64,000 nt of DNA, taken from positions 1-64,000 of the forward strand of contig NZ_JACOMF010000024.1 in the NCBI RefSeq assembly GCF_014283215.1. Reading direction: 5' to 3'. Shown one piece after another: positions 1 through 7,616 of this stretch (position 1 is the first letter of the stretch; every line of letters starts with the position of its first letter). The notes beneath the pieces are model-generated. The model was not told where the DNA came from, made no database searches, and saw only the letters and a program-made list of their open reading frames with translations. The DNA is from Siccirubricoccus deserti (lineage in GTDB: Bacteria; Pseudomonadota; Alphaproteobacteria; Acetobacterales; Acetobacteraceae). Position numbers and translations under genes: made by a program.

Positions 1-12
1 TAGGCCCATGTC

Positions 13-26
13 TGGACGGTCCCCGC
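13..26. repeat. IS subterminal inverted repeat, arm 1
   Basis: TGGACGGTCCCCGC on the plus strand. The exact reverse complement is at 1355-1368, on the other side of the transposase gene. Confidence 0.8.
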
Positions 27-265
27 CCTGCAAGCATGATTTCGTCGGCTGACTCAGCGGCGCGCTTGCGGTCATGTCTTCGGCCTCTCGATGCCACCCT
101 GCGGCGGCGGGCCTGGATAGGTTCCGCGGATCGGGTCCCATACAAACGTCCGCTCTCGGGAGGAGCGGTGGGCGTACCGGGCTGGTCCGACCCTGGTCGC
201 GTCGACCGTCTTCGCCATCCTCCTCGATCACACCCGCAAGCTCGCCGTCTCCGCAGTGCGGCCGA
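27..265 (-). ncRNA. Candidate bridge RNA region of the IS
   Basis: This is non-coding DNA between the transposase stop codon and the distal inverted repeat. Elements of the IS1111 subgroup encode their guide (bridge) RNA in the non-coding end downstream of the recombinase gene. Size and position agree, but I have not folded the sequence or identified the target and donor loops. The small plus-strand reading frames here look like chance frames in GC-rich DNA. Confidence 0.35.
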
Positions 266-1294
266 TCAGGCCGGCACCGCTGAGCCCTTCCGGTAGGTCT
301 CACCGCGGGCCATCACCACCCAGGCGATCCTTGCCGTCTTGTTCGCCAGCGCGGTGGCGACGACGTTCCACGGCCGCCGCGCCAGCATGTCCGCCAGCCA
401 GGGCGTTCGGTTTGCCGGCCGCGCCCGCATCCAGCGCAGCACCGCCTGTGCGCCGGTCACCAGCAGCCGGCGCAGGTAGCCATCCCCCCGCTTGCTGATG
501 GGCCCGAGCCGCTCCTTGCCACCGCTCGAGTGCTGCCTCGGCACCAAGCCGATCCAGGCCGCGAAGTGCCGGCCAGATGCGAACTGAGCCGGGTCGGGTG
601 CAGTCGCTGCTATGGCGGATGCTGTGATCGGCCCGATGCCTGGGATCGTGGCCAGCCGCCGGCTCATCTCATTGGCCCGATGCCAGGCGAGGATCCTGGC
701 CTCGATCGCAGCTTCGCGCGCCTCTGCTTCTGCAAGCTGCAAACCGAGTTCATGGATGACGTCGCGGGCCAAGTCCGGGAGATCGGCCGGAGCTGCGTTC
801 AGCGCTTGTTCGAGCAACCGCCGCAGGCCGGCGCGACCCTGTGCGCCGACGACACCGAACTCGGCGAGGTGGGCGCGGATCGCGTTACCGAGCGCGCGGC
901 GCTGGGCGATGACAAGGCTCCGCGCACGATGGAGCATCAGGACTGCCTGCTGCTCGCGTGCCTTCACTGGCACGAACCCCATGGTCGGCCGCATCACCGC
1001 CTCGCAAATTGCCGCGGCATCAGCTGCGTCATTCTTGTTGCGCTTCACATAAGCCTTCACGTAGCTCGGTGGCACGAGCCGCACCTCGTGGCCAAGCGCC
1101 TGGAGTTCGCGCGCCCAGTGGTGCGCCGTCGCGCACGCCTCAATGCCAACGATGCATGGTCCAAGCGCCCGAAAGGTATCCAGCACCTGACCACGCCGAA
1201 CACGCTGGCGCAGCACGGGCTTGCCCGTCGCGTCCGCGCCGTGGATCTGGAACATGTGCTTGGCAATGTCCAGGCCGATCGTCACCACCTGCAT
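266..1294 (-). CDS. IS110-family transposase
   Basis: A 342-residue DEDD-type recombinase that would move the surrounding element by an RNA-guided mechanism. The N-terminal RuvC-like domain shows D9 (IGLDIAK), E52 (GIEACATAHHWA), D89 and D92 (KNDAADAAAICEAV), the four acidic residues expected of the family. The C-terminal part has the helix-hairpin-helix signature IPGIGPITASAIAA and the serine-bearing segment HSSGGKERLGPISKRGDGYL of the transposase_20 domain. Length is normal for the family and no frameshift is seen. It is read from the minus strand like its neighbours but belongs to its own element. Confidence 0.93.
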   Translation of the reverse strand: MQVVTIGLDIAKHMFQIHGADATGKPVLRQRVRRGQVLDTFRALGPCIVGIEACATAHHWARELQALGHEVRLVPPSYVKAYVKRNKNDAADAAAICEAVMRPTMGFVPVKAREQQAVLMLHRARSLVIAQRRALGNAIRAHLAEFGVVGAQGRAGLRRLLEQALNAAPADLPDLARDVIHELGLQLAEAEAREAAIEARILAWHRANEMSRRLATIPGIGPITASAIAATAPDPAQFASGRHFAAWIGLVPRQHSSGGKERLGPISKRGDGYLRRLLVTGAQAVLRWMRARPANRTPWLADMLARRPWNVVATALANKTARIAWVVMARGETYRKGSAVPA

Positions 1295-1354
1295 GTTGGC
1301 CGCCTCCTAGCTTCGATGCACCGCCGGCCAGCTTGGCACAGTCGGTACGTGGAA

Positions 1355-1368
1355 GCGGGGACCGTCCA
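1355..1368. repeat. IS subterminal inverted repeat, arm 2
   Basis: GCGGGGACCGTCCA on the plus strand, the exact reverse complement of the arm at 13-26. It lies about 60 bases upstream of the transposase start codon. Confidence 0.8.
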
Positions 1369-1565
1369 TCCCATCACATGTGGTTTCGCCGTTCCAGGTG
1401 CAGTTGGACGCGATGACGCCCGGGCCGGGGGATGGAACGCTCCACGCACCAGGCCGACGCCCCGCATGCCCCGGACGCCAAGCCCGCCTGCCCAGGGCCG
1501 TCCCACCGCCGGTCGAGGGCCAGTGTCCTTGACCCGGGCGCTTCGACGGATGCTGCCATGGATGG

Positions 1566-4500
1566 TCAGGCCGCCGGGTCGGCGTTCTGGCTTGCACGGA
1601 AGACTTTGCCCGACTCATGGCCGACCCGCCCGTCGTCAAGGCCGCTGGCGGGCGGCAGGGTGTCACCGGCGCCTGCTAGTTCAAAGTCAGAAGGAATGGG
1701 CGGCAGCGGCACCCGCCGCCGCGACAGTAGCGAATAGACAACCGGGATGACCAGCAGCGAGAGCAGTGTGCCGAACAGCAGGCCACCAATGATCACGCAG
1801 CCAATATCGCGCCGGCTGACGGACCCAGGTCCACTGGAGAGCAGCAGCGGCAAAGCTCCCAGCACCATTGCAGCGGTTGTCATCAGCACCGGGCGAAGCC
1901 GGATCACGGCCGCGTCCACCACTGCCTCATGCTTCGTGAGCATCGGCTTTTCACTGCGCAACTCATTTGCGAAATCCGTGATCAGGATGCCGTGCTTGGT
2001 GACCAGGCCTATCAGCGTGATGAGGCCGATCGCGCTGTAGAGGTTGAGGCTCCCCCCTACGAAGAACAGCGTCGTCACGGCTCCCGCAATCGATAGCGGC
2101 GCGACCGAGAGGACAATGAGCGGGTCGATGAAGCTCCCGAACTGGGCTGCCAGCACCAGATAGATGAAGGCGACGGCCAGCACGAAGACCAGACCCGTAG
2201 AGGCACTTGCGGTGCGGACCTGGCGCACCTGCCCGTTCCAGTCCGTGCTCACCATGGCTGGCAGCAGCCGAGCAGCCATTGCATCGATCTCCGCCGCGAC
2301 AGTGGACAGGCTGTAGCCTTCCCTGAGGTCGGCGGTGATGGTCAAGCCGCGCAAATTATCCACATGCGGCAAGGACGCCGCCGAGACCTCGCGGGAGACG
2401 CTGACGAGAGCGCCGAAGGGCACCACGCTGCCGTCACCGACCCGGATCTGCACCTGCTCAAGCAGCGCGGGATCGATCCGCCTATCGATACCTAGGCCCA
2501 AAATCACCGGAAGGAGCGTGCCTTGCCAGGCAAAGCGGTTCACCTCCTGGTCGCCGAAGAGTTTGCCGAGAGTATCTGCCAGTACGCGAAGCGGCACGCC
2601 GAGATCGGCGGCCAGGTCGCGGTTTACCTCCACCGCGTAGGTCGGCGTGTCCAGGTTCAGGTCGGTGGCGACGGAGTTTAAGCCTGGATGGCGCCGCATC
2701 TCCTCCAGCAGGGGCTTCGCCGCCGCAGCCAGCTCGCGGTGGTCCATTATGGATTTCAGCATGAACTGCACCGGGAATTGCCCGCCGCCGCCGAGCGGGC
2801 TCGGGTCGATCATGCCGATGCGCAGCCCTGGTATGCCTACCAGCCGGCGCTCAATCGCCGACTGAATCTGTACAACGCTGCGCGCCCTCTGCTGCCAGGG
2901 CTTCAGTAGCATGAAAAACACGCCCTGTTCCCGCGTCGGCATGCCGAGGATCGCCATGACCGAGGCACGTTCCGGCACCTCTTCCGCCAGCACCTGCTCG
3001 ATGTCGGCGGCACGTGCCTGCATATATTCGTTCGATGCGTCCTGCGGGCCGGAGAATAGCACCAGCGCGTATCCCTGGTCCTCCACTGGCGCCATCTCCG
3101 CTGGCAGGTGCCCCATGCGCGAGAAGCCGGCGACAGCCAGTGCCACAGTCAGCACCAGCACCAGCCAACGCGCCCGCATCGCCAGCGTCAACACGCGGCG
3201 GTAGCCTCGGCCCAGCGCAGCGAAGCCGCGCTCCAGCACCAGCGCCACGCCGCGCTGCGGCCGCAGCACCCGGGCGCAGAGCATCGGCGAAAGTGTCATG
3301 GCGACAAAGCCGGAAACGATGACCGTGACTGCCAGGGTGAGGCCGAATTCCCGGAACAGGGTGCCGACCATACCTGGCAGCAAGCCGATTGGCGCATACA
3401 CCGCCGCCAACGTCGTGGTCATGGCGAGCACCGGGAAGGCCAGCTCGCGGCTGCTGCGGAAGGCGGCGGGCAGCGGCGCCATGCCGGCATCCACATGGCG
3501 CTGGGCGTTCTCCACCTCCACGATCGCGTCGTCCACCACCAGGCCGATCACGAGCACGAAGGCGAGCAGAGTGAAGGTATTCAGGCTGTAGCCCATCACC
3601 AGGAGAAAGGCGAGACCACCGCCCAGCGAGAGCGGCACCGCGACAAGCGCGATGAGAGAGGAGCGGAGGGAGCCGAGGAACAGCACCACAACCACAATTA
3701 CCAGCCCGACCGTCACCAGGACGGTTGTCAACACCTCGTGGACGGACGCGTCGATGAAGGCAGCGTCATCGTAAACGACATCGAGCTCCACGCCTGGCGG
3801 CAAGGCGGCGCGCAGCCGCGGCAGCACCTCCAGTACGGCACGGGAGATATCAACTGGATTGGCCTCGGCCTGGCGCTGCAGCCCAACAGCCAGCGCCTCC
3901 CGCCCGTTCAGCCGCACGGCGGTGTCCACGGATTGCGCACTGATATGCACGTCCGCCACGTCCTCCAGACGCACCGCTGCATGCCCATCGCGCACAACCA
4001 ACTGGCTGAACTCGCGAGGGTGCTGCAAGCTGGTCCGGGCGATGATAGTCACGCGCCGGCCATGCACAGAGGCCTCGCCGCCGGGAAGGTCCACATTCTG
4101 CGAGGCGAGGGTGGCGATCACGTCGCCCACGGTCAGCCCATAGGCGCCCAGGCGGAAGCGGTCCAGCACCACTCGCATCGCATAGCTGCGCTGTCCCATC
4201 ACTTGCAACCCGGACACGCCCGGCACCAATGAGAGGAGCGGCCTAAGCTGCTGCTCGATGATCTCCGTCACCTCAAGCGCCGATCGGTTCTCGTCACGTA
4301 CGGCGATATAGAGGGTGGGCTGGCTATCCAGGCTGATCTGCTGCACCACCGGTGCCAGCGTGCCCAGCGGCAGCAGCGCCTGCGCCTCGTTCACGCGGGC
4401 CCGGACCTCCTGCGCCGCCGCAGCCGCATCCACCCCGCCGCGGAACACAAGCTGGATGGATGACAACCCGGAGATGCTGGCTGATGTCATCAGGTCGATG

Positions 4501-4727
4501 CCATCCACCTTCAGCACAGACCGCTCGATCGGCGTGGTGATGGTGCGCTCCACCATCTCCGGGCTGGCACCCGGCAAGATGGTCGAGATGGTCGCCACCG
4601 GAACCTCGAAGCGAGGCAAGTAGCGCACCGGCAGCTTGGCAAGCGCGTAGGCTCCGCCGAGCAGCAGCACCAGATTGATCACCAGCGCCAGGACCGGGCG
4701 CCGAATGCATTCGTCGCGCAGCCGCAT
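1566..4727 (-). CDS. RND-family efflux permease (AcrB/MdtB type)
   Basis: A 1053-residue inner-membrane proton/drug antiporter of the hydrophobe/amphiphile-efflux RND class, full length for the family. The N-terminus (RRPVLALVINLVLLLGGAYA) is the usual first membrane helix. The proton-relay aspartates are visible in GLVVDDAIVEVENAQRH, and the partner lysine in LIGLVTKHGILITDFANE. Two large periplasmic loops and about twelve membrane helices follow the standard layout. The start ATG lies one base after the adaptor stop codon, so both are made from one transcript. No outer-membrane channel gene is present in the window, so a TolC-like partner would come from elsewhere. It might export the polyketide made by the downstream cluster, but IS debris separates the two, so that link is only a suggestion. 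Confidence 0.93.
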   Translation of the reverse strand: MRLRDECIRRPVLALVINLVLLLGGAYALAKLPVRYLPRFEVPVATISTILPGASPEMVERTITTPIERSVLKVDGIDLMTSASISGLSSIQLVFRGGVDAAAAAQEVRARVNEAQALLPLGTLAPVVQQISLDSQPTLYIAVRDENRSALEVTEIIEQQLRPLLSLVPGVSGLQVMGQRSYAMRVVLDRFRLGAYGLTVGDVIATLASQNVDLPGGEASVHGRRVTIIARTSLQHPREFSQLVVRDGHAAVRLEDVADVHISAQSVDTAVRLNGREALAVGLQRQAEANPVDISRAVLEVLPRLRAALPPGVELDVVYDDAAFIDASVHEVLTTVLVTVGLVIVVVVLFLGSLRSSLIALVAVPLSLGGGLAFLLVMGYSLNTFTLLAFVLVIGLVVDDAIVEVENAQRHVDAGMAPLPAAFRSSRELAFPVLAMTTTLAAVYAPIGLLPGMVGTLFREFGLTLAVTVIVSGFVAMTLSPMLCARVLRPQRGVALVLERGFAALGRGYRRVLTLAMRARWLVLVLTVALAVAGFSRMGHLPAEMAPVEDQGYALVLFSGPQDASNEYMQARAADIEQVLAEEVPERASVMAILGMPTREQGVFFMLLKPWQQRARSVVQIQSAIERRLVGIPGLRIGMIDPSPLGGGGQFPVQFMLKSIMDHRELAAAAKPLLEEMRRHPGLNSVATDLNLDTPTYAVEVNRDLAADLGVPLRVLADTLGKLFGDQEVNRFAWQGTLLPVILGLGIDRRIDPALLEQVQIRVGDGSVVPFGALVSVSREVSAASLPHVDNLRGLTITADLREGYSLSTVAAEIDAMAARLLPAMVSTDWNGQVRQVRTASASTGLVFVLAVAFIYLVLAAQFGSFIDPLIVLSVAPLSIAGAVTTLFFVGGSLNLYSAIGLITLIGLVTKHGILITDFANELRSEKPMLTKHEAVVDAAVIRLRPVLMTTAAMVLGALPLLLSSGPGSVSRRDIGCVIIGGLLFGTLLSLLVIPVVYSLLSRRRVPLPPIPSDFELAGAGDTLPPASGLDDGRVGHESGKVFRASQNADPAA

Positions 4728-4728
4728 C

Positions 4729-5844
4729 TCAGCGCCTTTCGGCCGCGATGGGCGTCATCGTCACTGGGGAGGAAATCCTCTCCACGGCGGAGGGCTGGCC
4801 GTCCGCCACCACCCGCACGGCGGCGCCATCCTGGAGGCGAAATTGGCCGAGGGTGACGACGAGGTCGCCTGCTTCCAGGCCGGACAGCACCTCCACATGG
4901 CCGTCACGGCGCGTGCCGGTTCGCACCTGCACCAGGCGCGCGATCCCCTGCTGGATCCTGTAGGCCTGATCCGTCACCATCCCCGGCATCAGTGCCTCGG
5001 TCGGGACGATCGGCTGTCCCTCACGTTGCGCCACGGTCAGGTCCACCCTGACCGCGATGCCGCTGGTCATCGGATAACCGCCGGTGTCGACTTCCGCGCG
5101 CACGTCCACGGCACGCGAATTGCGGTCTGCCTGCGGGCTGATGATGGTCACGCGGCCATCCAGGACACGATCCCGACCCAGCGCCTGACCGCTGATTCTG
5201 ACCGGCCCGCCGAGGCGGAGCTGCGGGAGGTGCGACTGCGGCACGCGGAAATCGACGACGAGATGCGTGTCGTCGGTCAGCTGCACCAGGGGATCGCCGA
5301 GTTGCACGAAGGTGCCGGGCGAAAGCTGCACCACCCCGGCGCGGGCGTCGAAGGGCGCGCGCAGGGTCAGGATGTCAAGCCGCACCTGCGCTGCGTTGAG
5401 CTGGGCACGGCCGGTGGCGTAGTCGGCATTCAGCTCGTCCAGCCGCGACTGCGGCGTGTTACCGGATCGCATCAATTCCTGGGCGCGGCGCAGCGCTCCT
5501 TCAGTCACCCGGACACGAGCCTGGGCGATTTCGACATCGGCCCGTGCCGCGCGGGTGTCGAACTGGAACAGCGGATCGCCCTGCTTCACCTTCTGGCCGG
5601 AGCGCACAAAGACCTCAGTGATGGTTCCGGCGGTCTGCGCCGCCACGGTTGCGTTGTGCAGCGCGGTCAGGGAGCCGAGAAACGTTTCCGTGTCGATGAC
5701 GGTGCCGCGGATGACCGGGGCGGCACGGACCGACACGGCCTCTGCGGCCGACTCTGCCCTGGTCACGGCCGGAATAGCCAACAGGAGAAGCAGGGCTGCA
5801 GAGCCCCCGATAGTGAGTTGCATCCGCCGGTTCCCTACCATCAT
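4729..5844 (-). CDS. RND efflux periplasmic adaptor (membrane fusion protein)
   Basis: Periplasmic adaptor linking the RND pump to an outer-membrane channel. I start it at the ATG at 5844 because this gives a classical signal peptide (QLTIGGSAALLLLLAIPA, cleavage near AVTRA). The frame stays open to an ATG at 5928, but the extra 28 residues look unlike a leader and the AGGAG upstream of that ATG is too close to it. Visible parts are the barrel-sandwich segment AQTAGTITEVFVRSGQKVKQ, a helical hairpin, the second half-motif PFDARAGVVQLSPGTFVQLG, and the membrane-proximal domain ending in GLEAGDLVVTLGQFRLQDG. It is immediately followed by its pump gene. Confidence 0.88.
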   Translation of the reverse strand: MMVGNRRMQLTIGGSAALLLLLAIPAVTRAESAAEAVSVRAAPVIRGTVIDTETFLGSLTALHNATVAAQTAGTITEVFVRSGQKVKQGDPLFQFDTRAARADVEIAQARVRVTEGALRRAQELMRSGNTPQSRLDELNADYATGRAQLNAAQVRLDILTLRAPFDARAGVVQLSPGTFVQLGDPLVQLTDDTHLVVDFRVPQSHLPQLRLGGPVRISGQALGRDRVLDGRVTIISPQADRNSRAVDVRAEVDTGGYPMTSGIAVRVDLTVAQREGQPIVPTEALMPGMVTDQAYRIQQGIARLVQVRTGTRRDGHVEVLSGLEAGDLVVTLGQFRLQDGAAVRVVADGQPSAVERISSPVTMTPIAAERR

Positions 5845-5967
5845 GACTCGGTCGGGCCGACCGTGAGCCCCGCATGGACCCCACCATATTGCATGTTCGA
5901 CGACACTGGTGCGACGACTTCTTGCCATGTCTCCTGACTATTTCCGAATGCATCAAAATGCGCGCGA

Positions 5968-6120
5968 TCATTCGCACTCCAGCACCAGTTGCGCCTGTCC
6001 GCGCACCAGTACGCTCTCCAGCCGCTCCATCCCCCGTAACGCCAAGCGCGGGAAGCACCGGGTCAGGGCGGTGAAGACCAGTTCGGCCTCAGGATTGGCG
6101 ACTGGAACAAGTCTAACGCT
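5968..6120 (-). other. Remnant reading frame, unrecognised
   Basis: An open stretch reading ANPEAELVFTALTRCFPRLA and then LESVLVRGQAQLVLECE, followed by a stop at about 5968. Composition looks protein-coding, but no start or intact domain is visible and it adjoins decayed transposase sequence. It may be the 3' end of a gene truncated by IS activity. The stretch 5845-5967 between it and the adaptor gene holds no feature I can support beyond the presumed promoter of the efflux pair. Confidence 0.25.
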
Positions 6121-6244
6121 TGGTGTCCTCGCTTCGCGGTAATGATGATTCGATCATGCGGAGGATGTCGAAGCCGACGGTGTGGGTAGCCCAGGAAGCA
6201 ACGGAGACGGGCAGGCGGCCCTGCCGGAATACGGCAGCCGCTAT

Positions 6245-6454
6245 TCGCGCCGGGACGACACACAGGCGCGTAACGCGCAGGCACTTCCCACACCCCTTTA
6301 CCATCAGCGCTGGCCTGCTGAGAGCGACTTCAGCCAGCACAAGCACCGCCTCGGCTCATGCCTGACCGCGCGCCGCGATGACGCCCAGGGCCGAGCGCTC
6401 GTGCTGCGGGTCCTTATCCACCATAACCTCATGCTCCTCGCAGAGGCAGCCTGA
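6245..6454 (+). pseudogene. Transposase C-terminal remnant (IS4/IS5-like DDE type)
   Basis: Only the C-terminal piece of a DDE transposase survives. The sequence PLYHQRWPAESDFSQHKHRL and then LVLRVLIHHNLMLLAEAA matches the conserved Y-x-x-R-W-x-x-E-x-x-F...K signature and the hydrophobic tail that closes such transposases. The catalytic N-terminal two thirds are absent. It ends at a normal stop codon (6452-6454). Confidence 0.6.
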
Positions 6455-6526
6455 GTCTTTCAACGGAGCAAGTCTGACTCAAAATTCCCTGCCTCCGGCA
6501 AATCCGGGGCGGTTCAAACACCCTGG

Positions 6527-6833
6527 ATGGAGTTCTGCATGGAGGCCTTGGATGAGGCCCTGGCGCGGTTCAGGCAGCGGAAATCTTCAATACCGACCCG
6601 GGCAGCCAGTTCACCTCGCCACGCTTTGCTGGACAATATTTTTATCGAGCGGCTGTGGCGCAGCCTGAAGTACGAGTGCGTCTATCTGCACGCCTTTGAG
6701 ACCGGCGCGGAACCGCGGGCCGGGCTCACGAAATGGATCGGCTACTACAATGCCGGGCGCCCCCACAGCGCCTTCCGGGCGGACACCCGAGGAGGCGTAT
6801 GGGGCAGACGAGATGGCGAGGTTGACGGCCTGA
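6527..6833 (+). pseudogene. IS3-family transposase orfB remnant, frameshifted
   Basis: The C-terminal end of the IS3 OrfB integrase is spread over three frames. One frame reads LDNIFIERLWRSLKYECVYL then AGLTKWIGYYNAGRPHSA. A short piece just before it reads EIFNTDPGSQFTSPRF, and the tail reads RTPEEAYGADEMARLTA before a stop at 6831-6833. These are the familiar blocks of the DDE integrase core around its final glutamate, so at least two indels and a deletion have destroyed the gene. Confidence 0.75.
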
Positions 6834-6896
6834 GGACAACCAAGACCGAGCCTATTTAGGCCGTCAATCTGTCCGACAGATGGAGACCACCTCATT

Positions 6897-7616
6897 CTAA
6901 TGACCGAGCAAGGCCTCGAGTGACGTCTCTTCCCAGGCGACTTTTAGGTCTTGGACCGGCGATGCCGCGACGGCGGCGAACACTTCGTCCATAACGAGCC
7001 GCTGCGCGAAGCTCCATGTCTGCCCCACCTCGGCCGCATTCGGCGCAAAGCGAATGACGGGCGGCAGCTCAAACCAGAAGGTGGAGAGGTCTTCGGAAAG
7101 CCCAAGCCCTGTTGCCTTGATGAAGGCCTCCGTCAAGGTCCAGAGACGCATCATCCCGGGGCCCTGGGCCTCGGGCGGCAGGCTCCCCAGCCAGCGTAAC
7201 TCCTCCGGCCGGAAGATCTGCGATACCAGGTTCGCGCTGATCATCCGCCCGGCCGCCTCCAGGTCGAAGCCCAAGCGCAGGCCCGGAACCGCCGCCACCG
7301 CGACGCCAACCATGCCCCTGGTATGCGAGAGGCTGAACGCGACGGGCACCGCGGATCCGTCCAGCAACGCCTCCGGCTTGCCATTCGGACCCGTGCGAAA
7401 GCGGAAGGCATCGGCAGAGGCACCGGTTGCCCTGGCGAGTGCGATGCGGGCCAGAGCATGCGCGGCGACGAACTCCACCCGCAGTCGCGCGAAGACAAAG
7501 CGCGCGGCGCGGGCTCTCTCCACAGCATCGAGCAGTGCCAGCAAGGGCGACAGGCGCGGCTCCGCCAAGTCCTCCGCAAGGCGCAGGACCACTACCCGGA
7601 CCGTTGCGCTGCTCAC
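6897..7616 (-). CDS. Sfp-type 4'-phosphopantetheinyl transferase
   Basis: Transfers phosphopantetheine from coenzyme A to the serine of carrier proteins, which the adjacent PKS/NRPS absolutely requires. The 239-residue protein is the usual Sfp-type length. Signature blocks are present: GPNGKPEA near residue 77, AFSLSHTRG near 93, the Mg-binding GFDLE with D118 and E120, and WTLTEAFIKATGLGL with E163 and K167. The common lysine of the W-x-x-K-E-A block is threonine here, which some members tolerate. It starts with GTG at 7616, overlapping the TGA of the ABC1-kinase gene by four bases (GTGA), so it is translationally coupled to that gene. About 19 carrier domains in the window are plausible substrates. 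Confidence 0.92.
   Translation of the reverse strand: MSSATVRVVVLRLAEDLAEPRLSPLLALLDAVERARAARFVFARLRVEFVAAHALARIALARATGASADAFRFRTGPNGKPEALLDGSAVPVAFSLSHTRGMVGVAVAAVPGLRLGFDLEAAGRMISANLVSQIFRPEELRWLGSLPPEAQGPGMMRLWTLTEAFIKATGLGLSEDLSTFWFELPPVIRFAPNAAEVGQTWSFAQRLVMDEVFAAVAASPVQDLKVAWEETSLEALLGH

Larger units (their letters stand above)
6..1373 (-). mobile_element. IS110-family (IS1111-like) insertion sequence
   Basis: A single transposase gene is framed by a perfect 14-base inverted repeat at 13-26 and 1355-1368. Subterminal inverted repeats lying a few bases inside the true ends are typical of the IS1111 subgroup of IS110. Most of the non-coding DNA (about 240 bases) lies downstream of the transposase and only about 60 bases upstream, which also fits that subgroup. 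The exact outer ends are not visible, so the limits given are good to about 8 bases. The open reading frame is intact, so the copy may be active. Confidence 0.75.

Noticed and set aside
36-296. Small plus-strand frames at the left edge
   Set aside because: They lie within the non-coding end of the IS110-type element and have no recognisable sequence.
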